Shown here in pieces: positions 23,528-32,610 of a stretch of 64,000 bases of DNA (its first letter is position 1; every line of letters starts with the position of its first letter). Both the position numbers and the translations under genes were made by a program. The DNA comes from Burkholderiaceae bacterium (GTDB taxonomy: Bacteria; Pseudomonadota; Gammaproteobacteria; Burkholderiales; Burkholderiaceae_C), in assembly GCA_919902775.1 (NCBI GenBank), contig CAKKRJ010000009.1, forward strand, positions 1 to 64,000, written 5' to 3'. The notes under the pieces are model-generated. The model ran no database searches, was not told the DNA's origin, and worked only from the letters and a program-made list of their open reading frames with translations.

Positions 23528-25093
23528 TCAGCTCGGTGAGGGTGAGAGGGTTTGCCAAGCCGCGATCAAGGCATAGCTGCGGTAGGGTTGCCAAGCCTGC
23601 CCCAGACGCTCCAGTGTGCGGCCAGGGTGCTGGGCCTGGCGCACGCCCAGGGCGGTTTGCAAGGCCACATCTTGGACCGGCCAGGCGTCGGTCCAGCGCA
23701 AGGCGCGCATGGCCACATAGTGCGCCGTCCAGGGGCCAATGCCTGGCAGGCTCAGCAAGGTGTCCAGTGTGGACGACAGCGGGGCGCTGGCCCGCAAGTC
23801 CAAAGCACCAGAGTGCACCGCCTGGGCCAGGGCCTGGATGGCTTTTTGCCGCTGCCGCACCACACCCAGACTGCCCATGAGGGCCGCGTGTTCTGGCTTG
23901 GCCAGGGTGGCGGGGGTCGGAAAGGTCCGATTCAAGCCGGGCCAGGGCGTCTCGCAGGGGTCGCCCAAAGCGTTGACCAGCCGTTGCCCCAGGGTGCGGG
24001 CCGCCTTGACGGTGATTTGCTGGCCCAAAATGGCACGCACCGCCAGCTCAAAGCCGTCCAGACCGCCGGGTAAGCGCTGACCCAGGGCTTGAGGGAAGTC
24101 GTGGCCCAGAATTTGGTCAATGTGGGCCGGGTCGGCATCCAGGTCGAGCCAGTGGCGAACTTGCGCGACCACCTCGGGCAGCACGGGCATCAGGCTGGCA
24201 CTGGCCTCCAAATGCACACAGGGTTGCTCGGCGTCCCAGTGCACTTGCAGCCAGCCTTGCAGATGGCCTGGCCCATGCGGCCAGTGAACGGTTCTGCGCA
24301 GCACAGCCTGGGGCCCTTCGCCTTGCCAACATTCCATGCCCTCCAAAGACCGCTCGCGAAAAAATTGCCACAAGGCCATGTGTTGGCATGGCGGCCTGTA
24401 ATGCAGGGTCAGTGGCAGGGTCAGTGCGTGCGCCATGGCGGGGGAGGCGGGGGCTAACGGGGCTTGCACTTTGGCGGGGCGCAATTGGGCTGGACTGAGT
24501 CGGTAATGTTGGGCAAAAGCGGCATACATGCGCCGTGTGGAACCAAAACCGCTGGCCTGGGCCACTTGAGCCACTGGCCAGTGGGTATCGTGCAGCCACT
24601 GCTTGGCCAGCAACAGGCGCTGGGTTTGCAGGTATTGCCCGGGTGAGACGTGCCACTGCCGCTCAAACACGCGCCGCAAATGGCGGTCACTCACCCCCAG
24701 CCGTGCGGCCAAGTCGCTCATGCGCTGAGGTTTTTGGCCTTGCCGCACCGCGCTCTGCAACAGATCAGCGGCGCTTTGCGCCAACTGCAGCTGCGCATCG
24801 GTGGTCGACCAATGGCGGCGTGCCGGGGCCAATTCGGGGCGGCAGCGCAGACAGGGCCGAAAGCCATGGGATTCGGCTTGTGCGGGGGTTTCAAAAAATC
24901 GGCAGTTCGAGGCTTTGGGCAAGCGCACTCGGCAAACGGGGCGGCAGTAAATGCCGGTGGAGGTGACGCCTGTGAAAAATAAACCGTCCCACGCCGCGTC
25001 TTTGTCGGCCATGGCTTGGTAGCAGCGCTCGGCATCCAGCCCCTGGGCGTCAGGGCTGGGCGGGGGAGCTGTGGGTGAGGCTGAGCGACGCAT
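23528..25093 (-). CDS. alkA: Ada-AraC-AlkA fusion: methyl-sensing regulator and 3-methyladenine DNA glycosylase
   Basis: A 521-residue multi-domain protein. Residues ~20-95 are the Ada zinc domain with four cysteines (GIYCRPVC, SNCRFF, PCLRC), where one Cys takes methyl groups from DNA phosphotriesters. Residues ~115-205 are an AraC-type HTH (RMSDLAARLGVSDRHLRRVFERQW). The remainder is an AlkA N-domain followed by the HhH glycosylase domain (TLLSLPGIGPWTAHYVAMRALRWTDAWPVQD), with the catalytic Asp in WPVQD. It both senses methylation and excises alkylated bases. ATG 25093 is preferred to track start 25195. The arrangement Ada(N)-AlkA plus separate ogt is common in Proteobacteria and Actinobacteria. 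Confidence 0.92.
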   Translation of the reverse strand: MRRSASPTAPPPSPDAQGLDAERCYQAMADKDAAWDGLFFTGVTSTGIYCRPVCRVRLPKASNCRFFETPAQAESHGFRPCLRCRPELAPARRHWSTTDAQLQLAQSAADLLQSAVRQGQKPQRMSDLAARLGVSDRHLRRVFERQWHVSPGQYLQTQRLLLAKQWLHDTHWPVAQVAQASGFGSTRRMYAAFAQHYRLSPAQLRPAKVQAPLAPASPAMAHALTLPLTLHYRPPCQHMALWQFFRERSLEGMECWQGEGPQAVLRRTVHWPHGPGHLQGWLQVHWDAEQPCVHLEASASLMPVLPEVVAQVRHWLDLDADPAHIDQILGHDFPQALGQRLPGGLDGFELAVRAILGQQITVKAARTLGQRLVNALGDPCETPWPGLNRTFPTPATLAKPEHAALMGSLGVVRQRQKAIQALAQAVHSGALDLRASAPLSSTLDTLLSLPGIGPWTAHYVAMRALRWTDAWPVQDVALQTALGVRQAQHPGRTLERLGQAWQPYRSYALIAAWQTLSPSPS

Positions 25094-25241
25094 GGCTGAA
25101 GATGGTAACGACAAAAGGCGCCTGGTATGTGCCGTTTTCGGACCTGTGGTTTCGCGCCTGTTTCGAACCGCGAGCCACCTACAATGCGGGGACAATGCCT
25201 GAATCGGCCCTGGCGGTCTTTCAATTATTCAAGTCCATCCC

Positions 25242-26645
25242 ATGCAATTGACCCCTTCGATCTTCAAAGCCTATGACATCCGTGGCGTGGTGCCCTCGAC
25301 GCTGCACGAGCAAGTGGCCGAAGGCCTGGGCAAAGCTTTTGGCACGCAGGCCATGGCCGAAGGCCAAACCCAGGTGGCGGTGGGGCGCGATGGTCGCCTG
25401 AGTGGCCCCAGCCTGTCAGCCGCCTTGGTGCGTGGGCTGGTGGCTGCAGGTGTTCAGGTGATCGACATCGGCCTGGCCACCACCCCTCTGCTTTATTTTG
25501 CGGCCCACACCGTGTGCCAAAGTGGCATCCAGGTGACGGGCAGCCACAACCCCAAAGACTACAACGGCTTCAAGATGGTGCTGGCGGGGCGGGCCATTTA
25601 TGGCGATGAAATCCAGGCCTTGCGCCAGATGATGGAGGCCGAAACCTGGCAGCTGAAAGCCGGGGGCACGGTGACCCATTTGGACGTGCTCGCCGATTAC
25701 ACGCAGCGCATCGTGGGCGACATCCGCTTGGCGCGTCCCCTGAAAATCGTGGTCGATTCGGGCAACGGCATTGCGGGGGCTTCGGCGCCGGGCATTTTCC
25801 GCGCGCTGGGCTGTGAAGTGATCGAGCTGTTCAGCGAAGTCGATGGCCACTTTCCCAACCACCACCCCGACCCCAGCAAGCCGGAAAACCTGCAAGACCT
25901 GATGCAGGCCCTGCAAACCACCGGGGCCGAACTGGGCCTGGCGTTTGACGGCGATGGCGACCGTCTGGGCATTGTCACGAAAGACGGCCACAACATTTAC
26001 CCCGACCGCCAGATGCAGCTGTTTGCCGAAGATGTGCTCAAGCGCGTGCCCGGCGGCACCATCTTGTTTGACGTGAAGTGCTCGCAGCGCCTGGCCCCGG
26101 CCATCGAGGCCGCCGGCGGCAAAGCCCTGATGTACAAAACCGGTCATTCGCTGATCAAAGCCAAGATGAAGGCCATTGAGGCCGAAGGTGGTCAGGCCCC
26201 ACTGGGCGGCGAGATGAGCGGGCACATCTTCTTCAAGGAGCGCTGGTACGGTTTTGACGATGGCACCTATGCCGGTTGCCGCCTGCTGGAGATCGTGAGC
26301 CAGAGCCCCGATGCCAACGCCGTGCTCAACGCTTTGCCCAGCAGCTTCAGCACGCCCGAGCTGAACGTGGCCTGTGCCGAAGGCGAACCGCACCGCGTGA
26401 CCAGCGCCCTGCAGGTTTTGGCCGGTGACGTTTTCAAGGCCCCCGCCAAAGTGTGCAGCATTGACGGTTTGCGCGTGGACTGGCCCGATGGCTTTGGCCT
26501 GATCCGCGCCTCCAACACCACGCCGGTGCTGGTGCTGCGCTTTGAAGGGCAGACCGAAGCGGCGCTGCACCGCATCGAAGGCGAGATGATGGCGCTGTTG
26601 CGCTCGGTCAAGCCCGACGCGCAAGTGGCTGCGGCAGCCCACTGA
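25242..26645 (+). CDS. Phosphomannomutase/phosphoglucomutase
   Basis: A 467-residue alpha-D-phosphohexomutase. QVTGSHNPKDYNGFK carries the catalytic phosphoserine (in GSHNP), LAFDGDGDRLGIV the metal-binding DGDGDR loop, GGEMSGHIFF the sugar-specificity GEMSGH loop, and LIRASNTTPVLVLRFEG the phosphate-binding tail. It converts mannose- or glucose-6-phosphate to the 1-phosphate for polysaccharide and LPS synthesis. It is the first gene of a run that continues with LPS-core glycosyltransferases 25 bp downstream, so it probably provides their sugar precursors. Confidence 0.93.
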   Translation: MQLTPSIFKAYDIRGVVPSTLHEQVAEGLGKAFGTQAMAEGQTQVAVGRDGRLSGPSLSAALVRGLVAAGVQVIDIGLATTPLLYFAAHTVCQSGIQVTGSHNPKDYNGFKMVLAGRAIYGDEIQALRQMMEAETWQLKAGGTVTHLDVLADYTQRIVGDIRLARPLKIVVDSGNGIAGASAPGIFRALGCEVIELFSEVDGHFPNHHPDPSKPENLQDLMQALQTTGAELGLAFDGDGDRLGIVTKDGHNIYPDRQMQLFAEDVLKRVPGGTILFDVKCSQRLAPAIEAAGGKALMYKTGHSLIKAKMKAIEAEGGQAPLGGEMSGHIFFKERWYGFDDGTYAGCRLLEIVSQSPDANAVLNALPSSFSTPELNVACAEGEPHRVTSALQVLAGDVFKAPAKVCSIDGLRVDWPDGFGLIRASNTTPVLVLRFEGQTEAALHRIEGEMMALLRSVKPDAQVAAAAH

Positions 26646-26670
26646 GCGGGCAGCTGAGGAAAAACGGACC

Positions 26671-27750
26671 ATGAACGCTTTCCAAAATGGGCTGAGCACG
26701 GACCCCGAGGTCATCGTGTTCAATTTGAAGAAACGCTACACCGGCGTGTCGGCCACCATCAATGCGCTGGTGCCTTTGCAAGCCCGGCAGTGGCGGTTGG
26801 GCTTTTGTGGCACGCGCATGTCCAACGACATCGATGGCATGCGCTTGGGTGAGGCCATCGCGCTGTCGCGCCAGCCGCCTGCGGGGCGGCCGTTTCGCAT
26901 CTGGCATGTGCGGCGTGACCCGGAAATGATGGCGGCCATTTTTGCGCGCGATGTGTTGCGCCTGCCCATCAAGCTGGTGTTCACCTCGGCCGCACAGCAT
27001 TTGCATGGGCGCTTTCCACGTTGGCTGATTTCCAAAATGGATGCGGTCATCTCCACCACGCCGTTGGCGGCCAGTTTTGTGCCCAACACCACCGCTGTGG
27101 TGCCGCATGGCATTGACCTTTCACGTTTCAGCCCACCACCAGACAAGCTCAAGGCCTGGGCCGATTCGGGCTTGCCGGGACAGTACGGCATTGGTGTGTT
27201 TGGCCGTGTGCGGCCCGACAAAGGCAGCGATGTGTTTGTGCACGCCATGATCCAGGCCTTGCCCCAATTGCCGGGGGCCACAGCCGTCATCGCTGGTCTG
27301 GCGCAGCCCCAGCACCAGGCTTACCAGCAAGACCTGCAGCGCCAGATCGATGCGGCGGGCTTGCATGACCGCATTGTGTTTTTGGGCGAAGTACCTGCCG
27401 GTGAAGTGCACCTGTGGTACCAGCGTTGCCTGCTGTGCGTGGCTTGCCCGCGCTATGAGCCGTTTGGCCTGACGCCGTTTGAGGCCGCGGCCACGGCTTG
27501 TGCGCTGGTGTGCTCACGCACGGGCGCGTTTGACCAATTGGCGATCCCCGGGCAGACCGGTGAAATGGTGGACACGGGTGATGCACCTGGCCTGGCCCAG
27601 GCGGTCCTGTCGGTCCTGCGTGATCCGCAGCGCGCCGCCCAAATGGGGGAGGCCGCGCGGGCACGGGTGACGGAACACTTTTCCCTGGCCCGCGAGGCCG
27701 AGGGCATTGGCCGTGTGTACCAGCAACTGTTTGAAAAGGCCCCCGTTTGA
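26671..27750 (+). CDS. GT4-family LPS-core glycosyltransferase
   Basis: A 359-residue GT-B enzyme. GIGVFGRVRPDKGSDVFVHAMIQALPQLPGATAVIAG begins the nucleotide-sugar domain. CVACPRYEPFGLTPFEAAATACALVCSRTGAFDQLA contains the E-P-F-G-L-x-x-x-E retaining-GT4 motif (EX7E). Its sequence resembles RfaG/WaaG-like core transferases, but the sugar cannot be fixed. The stop overlaps the waaA start by one base (TGATG), implying coupled translation in the core operon. Confidence 0.87.
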   Translation: MNAFQNGLSTDPEVIVFNLKKRYTGVSATINALVPLQARQWRLGFCGTRMSNDIDGMRLGEAIALSRQPPAGRPFRIWHVRRDPEMMAAIFARDVLRLPIKLVFTSAAQHLHGRFPRWLISKMDAVISTTPLAASFVPNTTAVVPHGIDLSRFSPPPDKLKAWADSGLPGQYGIGVFGRVRPDKGSDVFVHAMIQALPQLPGATAVIAGLAQPQHQAYQQDLQRQIDAAGLHDRIVFLGEVPAGEVHLWYQRCLLCVACPRYEPFGLTPFEAAATACALVCSRTGAFDQLAIPGQTGEMVDTGDAPGLAQAVLSVLRDPQRAAQMGEAARARVTEHFSLAREAEGIGRVYQQLFEKAPV

Positions 27751-29099
27751 TGGCGCAGGCTTCGTCTGGGTTGACGTGGCTCGAGCGGCTGGCGTTGGCC
27801 GCCTACGGTGTGGTGTTGCAGCTCTTGCAGCCGTTGCTGCGCCGCAAGCTGCGCCGCCGTGCACAGCAAGAGCCTGAATACGGCCTGCATGTGGCACAGC
27901 GCTTTGGACACCATGTCGGCGATGTGCCCCAAGGCGAATGGGTCTGGTTGCACGCCGTTTCGCTGGGCGAGACCCGCGCCGCAGCCTTGTTGTTGCCTGC
28001 TTTGCGAGAGGCCTTTCCCGGCATGCGCCTGTTGTTGACGCATGGCACCGCCACAGGGCTGGTGCAGGGCCGGGCCTTGCTGCAGTCAGGCGATGAACAG
28101 GCCTGGTTGCCTTGGGACACAGCCCAGGCCACACGCCAATTCTTGCAGCACTTTCAGCCCCGCATCGGCTTGCTCATGGAAACCGAAGTCTGGCCGGGCC
28201 TGGTCCAGGCGTGCCGCCATGCGGGGGTGCCATTGTGTTTGCTCAATGCCCGCATGAGTGATCGATCCTGGCGTCAGGCCGAGCGCTGGTCTTGGCTGTC
28301 CGCTCCGGCTTACCGTGGCTTGAGCCTGGTGCTGGCGCAATCGGCCGCCGACGCACAGCGTTTGCAGCAGTTGGGTTGCCAGGATGTCCGGGTGGTCGGT
28401 AACCTCAAATTCGATGTGACGGTTTCTGAGCCGGCGCACAGCTTGGCCATGCGCTGGCTAGGCGTGCTGGCGACCCGACCTGTCGTGATGTTGGCCAGCA
28501 CGCGCGAGGGCGAGGAAGCCATGTGGCTGCAGGCCTTGCAGTCCCAGCCTTCCCGGCTGACGCAACTTCAGGCCTTGGGTGTTTTGTGGCTGCTGGTGCC
28601 CCGCCATCCCCAGCGTTTCGATGAAGTGCATGCCTTGGTTGAAAAAGACGGATGGCGTTGCGAGCGCCGAAGCAACTGGGGCGTTGGCGCACCCGATGCC
28701 TTGCGTGTCGCCGCAGCCGATGTGGTCCTGGGTGACAGCTTGGGTGAAATGCAGGCTTACTACTTGGTGAGTCGCATGGCTTTGCTGGGCGGCAGTTTTG
28801 CGCCACTGGGCGGACAGAACCTCATTGAGGCCGCGGCTTGCGGCTGCCCTGTGGTCATGGGGCCGCACACGTTCAATTTTTCCGATGCCGCAGCTTTGGC
28901 TGCCGAGCAAGGTGCCGCCGTGCGGGTGCAGGACATGCAAGCCGCCCTGGACCAGGTGGTGTTTGCCTTGGCCCATCCGCCATGGCTGGCGCAGGCGCAA
29001 GCCGCCACCGTCCAGTTGTTGGCCAAAGGCCGGGGTGCCGTGGCCCTGCACATGGCGGCTTTGCGTTCGATCATCACCATGGACGGAGGCGAGGCATGA
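27750..29099 (+). CDS. waaA: 3-deoxy-D-manno-octulosonic acid (Kdo) transferase
   Basis: A 449-residue inner-membrane enzyme that adds Kdo to lipid IVA. An N-terminal hydrophobic helix (LERLALAAYGVVLQLLQPLL) is followed by VWLHAVSLGETRAAALLLPAL, which holds the catalytic Glu of the S-x-G-E motif. LMETEVWPGL, ASTREGEE, LLVPRHPQRF and GGSFAPLGGQNLIEAAACGCPVVMGPHTFNF are WaaA signatures. ATG 27750 overlaps the previous stop by one base and its own stop overlaps the next start (ATGA). It anchors the identification of this operon as LPS inner core. Confidence 0.95.
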   Translation: MAQASSGLTWLERLALAAYGVVLQLLQPLLRRKLRRRAQQEPEYGLHVAQRFGHHVGDVPQGEWVWLHAVSLGETRAAALLLPALREAFPGMRLLLTHGTATGLVQGRALLQSGDEQAWLPWDTAQATRQFLQHFQPRIGLLMETEVWPGLVQACRHAGVPLCLLNARMSDRSWRQAERWSWLSAPAYRGLSLVLAQSAADAQRLQQLGCQDVRVVGNLKFDVTVSEPAHSLAMRWLGVLATRPVVMLASTREGEEAMWLQALQSQPSRLTQLQALGVLWLLVPRHPQRFDEVHALVEKDGWRCERRSNWGVGAPDALRVAAADVVLGDSLGEMQAYYLVSRMALLGGSFAPLGGQNLIEAAACGCPVVMGPHTFNFSDAAALAAEQGAAVRVQDMQAALDQVVFALAHPPWLAQAQAATVQLLAKGRGAVALHMAALRSIITMDGGEA

Positions 29100-29956
29100 A
29101 CCATGGGGCATTTCCACAGGTCACCGTTGTGGTGGTGACGTACAACAGCGCGCACTGTTTGCCGATGCTCTCGCCCTTGTTGTCCACTTGCGCGCATGTG
29201 GTGATCTCGGACAACGGCAGCGACGATGCGACGGCGACCCAAGCGCAAGCGCTGTGGTTACATGCGACGGTGCTGGCACATGGCCGCAATCTCGGGTTTG
29301 GCGCAGCCAACAACCGGGCACTTGCCCAGGTCAAAACGCCTTTTGCATTGCTCCTCAACCCCGACTGCGAAATGACGCCGCAAGCCTTGCAGGCCTTGCT
29401 GGAGGCTGCCGACAGTTTTCCGGACGCGGCCGTCGTTGCACCCCAACTCATGGCCACCGAAGAGCGGGCAGAGGTGAATTACCGTTGGCCTTCGGCTTAT
29501 TGGACCAGCCGTGGCGGCGCCGCAGAAGGGCCGTTGTGCGTGGGCTTTGTGTGCGGTGCCGTCATGTTGCTGCGCATGGAGCGCATGGCCATCACCGGGT
29601 TTTTTGATGAGCGCTTCTTCTTGTACTACGAAGACGATGACTTGTGCCTGCGGCTTTTTCAAGCCCAATTGCCCATGGTGTTGTGTCCCCAGGTGATGGT
29701 TCTTCACCGTTCACGCGGCTCGGTGCGTGGCCGGTCACCCTGGCGAAGCGAGTACCTGCGCGGCTACCACCACGCACAATCGAAACTGATTTTTTTGAAC
29801 AAGCACGAGTCCTTGCAGGCGGCGCGACGTTTGCGAAGGCAGCTGATCTGGACAACCACCCTGGCTTTGCCGCTGAGGGTCATCCTGTTTTCGCCCAAGT
29901 TGGTGGCCCGCATGTGGGGACGCTGGCGCGGCTTGTTGGAATGGAACGCACCATGA
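29096..29956 (+). CDS. GT2-family glycosyltransferase, WsaF/rhamnosyl-like
   Basis: A 286-residue GT-A enzyme. VTVVVVTYNSAHCLPMLSPLL, SDNGSDDAT and GFGAANNRALAQVKTPFALLLNPDCEM give the nucleotide-sugar site, with NPDC taking the place of the DxD motif. GFVCGAVMLLRMERMAITGFFDERFFLYYEDDDLCLRL is the acceptor motif with the ED pair, typical of rhamnosyl- and similar transferases. Start 29096 lies in the ATGA overlap with waaA; the longer track start is inside waaA. It likely extends the LPS core or O-antigen. Confidence 0.86.
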   Translation: MNHGAFPQVTVVVVTYNSAHCLPMLSPLLSTCAHVVISDNGSDDATATQAQALWLHATVLAHGRNLGFGAANNRALAQVKTPFALLLNPDCEMTPQALQALLEAADSFPDAAVVAPQLMATEERAEVNYRWPSAYWTSRGGAAEGPLCVGFVCGAVMLLRMERMAITGFFDERFFLYYEDDDLCLRLFQAQLPMVLCPQVMVLHRSRGSVRGRSPWRSEYLRGYHHAQSKLIFLNKHESLQAARRLRRQLIWTTTLALPLRVILFSPKLVARMWGRWRGLLEWNAP

Positions 29957-30744
29957 AGCCTATCGATCGACCCACCCTGTGCATTGGCATCCTGACGATG
30001 AACGAGGAACGCCGGATTGCCCAATGCATTCAAAGCGCCAAGTTTGCCGACCAGATCGTGGTGGTGGACAGTGGCAGCACCGACCGCACGCGCGACATCG
30101 CGCAGGAGATGGGGGCAGAAATTCACCGTTACGATGACTGGCAAGGCTTTGCCGTCCAGCGCACGCGCCTGCTGCAACATGTCAAGGCGGACTATATTTT
30201 CTTTCTGGATGCGGATGAAGTGATCGGTGATGCCCTGGCCGATGAAATCCGCGCTGCTGTGGCCAGTGGGCGCGACGCCATTTGGGAAGTGCTGTGGAAC
30301 CAGGTGGCCTATGGTCGCCCGCTCACGTTGATGAAATCAACGGCGGGTGTGCAACGCCTGTTCAAAACCGCCTCGGTTGAAAAATTTGAAGGGGTGGTCC
30401 ATGAAGGCGCTGTCATGCGCAATGGGACGCGGCCTGTGCTCAAGTTCCGAGAGCGGTTGTTGCACTATTCGCGCGAAACGGTGCACGGCAGTTTGCTCAA
30501 ACTGGCTCAATACGTGCAGCACGGTGCGGCCAAGCGGGCGCAGGTGGGCAAGACCGGCGGCGTGTTGCGTGGCTTTGCGTCGGCGCTCGCCATCTTTCTC
30601 AAGCTGTACGTTTTTCGCCGTGGATTCCTGTGCGGCGCAGAAGGCTTCCTGTTTTGCTTTTTCATCGCGCTCGAGTGTTTCTTCCGTTACGCGGCACTGA
30701 AGTACGATTTCAAGCAGCCGGGTGTGGCGCTGTCCAAACGATGA
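29953..30744 (+). CDS. GT2-family LPS-core glycosyltransferase (WaaE/KdtX-like)
   Basis: A 263-residue protein. LCIGILTMNEERRIAQCIQSAKFADQIVVVDSGSTDRTRDIAQEMGAEIH, DWQGFAVQR and YIFFLDADEVI are characteristic of the WaaE/KdtX group, which adds a beta-linked glucose to heptose I of the core. A C-terminal hydrophobic region (FLKLYVFRRGFLCGAEGFLFCFFIALECFFRY) would attach it to the membrane. Its ATG at 29953 overlaps the preceding stop (ATGA). It is the last gene of the operon; a strong terminator follows. Confidence 0.88.
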   Translation: MKPIDRPTLCIGILTMNEERRIAQCIQSAKFADQIVVVDSGSTDRTRDIAQEMGAEIHRYDDWQGFAVQRTRLLQHVKADYIFFLDADEVIGDALADEIRAAVASGRDAIWEVLWNQVAYGRPLTLMKSTAGVQRLFKTASVEKFEGVVHEGAVMRNGTRPVLKFRERLLHYSRETVHGSLLKLAQYVQHGAAKRAQVGKTGGVLRGFASALAIFLKLYVFRRGFLCGAEGFLFCFFIALECFFRYAALKYDFKQPGVALSKR

Positions 30745-30813
30745 TAACAAGCCGCTTGCGCTGAAGAACTTGCTTGTTCACGCATCGGCATGTGCTGCAA
30801 ACGCGTACGCCTC

Positions 30814-30846
30814 AAAAAATACCAGCCCCATGGGCTGGTATTTTTA
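30814..30846. terminator. Bidirectional intrinsic terminator
   Basis: AAAAAATACCAGCCC-CATG-GGGCTGGTATTTTT folds into a long stem with A/T runs on both sides. It sits between the LPS-core operon and the convergent tolC gene and can end both transcripts. Confidence 0.92.
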
Positions 30847-30907
30847 TTTCAGACTTTCACTTTGACTGCGTCACATGGCGGTCAACAGGTGCTTAGACGA
30901 CGTGAAT

Positions 30908-32230
30908 TCATTGCCCGAAAAGCCCGTTCAAGCGCTGCACATCTTCCTCCTTGAGAACGCCACTCGCCTGACGCAGCTTCAGCTGCCCCAGCAGCACGTC
31001 GTAGCGTGCTTTGGCCAGATCGCGCTTGGTCTGGAAGAGCTGGCTTTGGCTGTTGAGCACGTCGATGTTGATGCGCACGCCGACCTGATAGCCCAGTTTG
31101 TTGGCATCCAGTGCGCTTTGGCTGGAGGCCTCTGCGGCTTCCAGGGCCTTGACTTGACCCAGGCCGGATTGCACGCCGAAGAATGCCGTGCGTGTGGCTT
31201 GCGCCACTGTCCGCTGAGCGGCTTCCAGGTCGTTGCGTGCTTTTTCTTCCAGCGCCACGGTTTCCTGGATGCGGTTTTGGGTGGCGTAACCAGCGTACAA
31301 GGGCAGGTTGAAGCTCAAACTGAGGGTGCCGGTGTTGTTTTCGATCCTGGAGGCGGATGGAACGCCGCCATTGCGGTACCGCGTGCCGCCATAGGAGGCG
31401 ATCAGGTCCAGTGTGGGCAGGTGCCCGGCCTTGGCTTTTTCGGTTTCGAGTTGGGCCACTTCCAGGCCCACGCGCGCTTGTTCAATGCCCGGGCTTTGTT
31501 CGGTGGCTTGCTGGACCCAGGTTTCGACGTCACCACTGGCGGTCGGGTTCAGGTTGGCCCCCGTTTTGAGGGCCAGGGGTTGTGCGTTCTTGGTCCCCAC
31601 GGATTGGTCCAGCGCCAACTTTTTGACGCGCAAATCGTTGTCTGCGGCAATTTCCTGGGCGGTCACCAGGTCGAATCGGGCTTGTGCTTCGCGCGTGTCG
31701 GTAATGGTGGATGTGCCCACTTCAAAATTGCGTTTGGCTGCAGCCAGTTGTTCGGAAACCGCTGACTTCTGGGCTTTCACAAAAGCCAGACTTTCTTGTG
31801 CGGTGAGCACCTCAAAGTAGGCCTGGCTGACGCGCACGATGAGATCTTGCTCGGCGGCTTTCAGTTGCGCCTGGGCCACTGCAACCTGCTTCAGGCCTTG
31901 CCGGTAACCTGCCAGGTTGGCGGGGCGGAACAGCGGTTGGCTGGCGTTGAGCGTGGCGGTTCGGGTGCCAAAGCGGCCCTCACCTGCAGCGGTGACCTTG
32001 TTGTCGAAGTCGGTTTCACTGGCGGTGGCCCCCAGCCCTGCGGTCGGGCGCAGCAAGGCTTTGGCCTGTTCTGCTTTGGCCAGGTTGGCCTGGTATTGGG
32101 ATTGCGCCGCTTTGAACGAGGCATCGTAGCCCTTGGCCGCTTCGTAAAGCTGAACCAGGCTTTGGGCTTGGGCGGTACCGGTCAACACAGCGGTCAGGGC
32201 AAGGGTCAAAGGCAGGATGCGCAGTTTCAT
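30908..32230 (-). CDS. tolC: TolC-family outer membrane efflux channel
   Basis: A 440-residue protein. A signal peptide (MKLRILPLTLALTAVLTGTAQA) precedes SLVQLYEAAKGYDASFKAAQSQYQANLAKAEQAKALLRPTAGL, the usual TolC opening. Two OEP repeats with long helices follow, including the QAYFEVLTAQESLAFVKAQKSAVSEQLAAAKRNFEVGT segment. It forms the trimeric channel used by RND and type-I exporters. I chose ATG 32230 because it places the signal peptide at the start; the track start 32398 is in the rhodanese gene. It is last in a co-directional run that begins with an RND repressor and pump, which it would serve. Confidence 0.93.
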   Translation of the reverse strand: MKLRILPLTLALTAVLTGTAQAQSLVQLYEAAKGYDASFKAAQSQYQANLAKAEQAKALLRPTAGLGATASETDFDNKVTAAGEGRFGTRTATLNASQPLFRPANLAGYRQGLKQVAVAQAQLKAAEQDLIVRVSQAYFEVLTAQESLAFVKAQKSAVSEQLAAAKRNFEVGTSTITDTREAQARFDLVTAQEIAADNDLRVKKLALDQSVGTKNAQPLALKTGANLNPTASGDVETWVQQATEQSPGIEQARVGLEVAQLETEKAKAGHLPTLDLIASYGGTRYRNGGVPSASRIENNTGTLSLSFNLPLYAGYATQNRIQETVALEEKARNDLEAAQRTVAQATRTAFFGVQSGLGQVKALEAAEASSQSALDANKLGYQVGVRINIDVLNSQSQLFQTKRDLAKARYDVLLGQLKLRQASGVLKEEDVQRLNGLFGQ

Positions 32231-32268
32231 GGGGATGTGTCTTTCAGAAATCAGGGGTGCCCAACGGC

Positions 32269-32598
32269 TCAATAAACGGGAATGCTCGGGTCGACCTGCA
32301 TGGACCAGGCATGGATGCCGCCAGCCACATTGGCCACCTGGAAACCATGCTGCTGCAAAAAGGCGGCCACTTGCATGCTGCGGCTGCCGTGGTGGCACAG
32401 GCAGGCAATGGGCCGGGATTTGTCCAGTTCACTCAGACGCGCCGGAATGGTTTGCATGGGCATGTGGATCAGGTCCGCCGCGTCCAATCGGGCGCTGGCC
32501 GTCTGGCATTCCCAGCCTTCACGCACATCCAGCAAGATGGGGCGCTGCGCCTGGTTTTTGGCCCAGTCGGCCATTTGTGCGGGGGGGATCTGCTCCAT
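32269..32598 (-). CDS. Rhodanese-like domain protein
   Basis: A 109-residue single-domain rhodanese. RPILLDVREGWECQTA is the first conserved block. IACLCHHGSRSMQVAAFLQQHGF holds the active-site cysteine (C-x-H-G-x-R-S), and NVAGGIHAW is the C-terminal block. Such proteins transfer sulfane sulfur in the cytoplasm; the acceptor is unknown. It is placed between pcm and tolC, 12 and 38 bp away, an arrangement I believe recurs in Burkholderiales, so the linkage is probably ancestral rather than tied to the RND pump. Confidence 0.9.
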   Translation of the reverse strand: MEQIPPAQMADWAKNQAQRPILLDVREGWECQTASARLDAADLIHMPMQTIPARLSELDKSRPIACLCHHGSRSMQVAAFLQQHGFQVANVAGGIHAWSMQVDPSIPVY

Positions 32599-32610
32599 CG
32601 CGAAGTGCGC

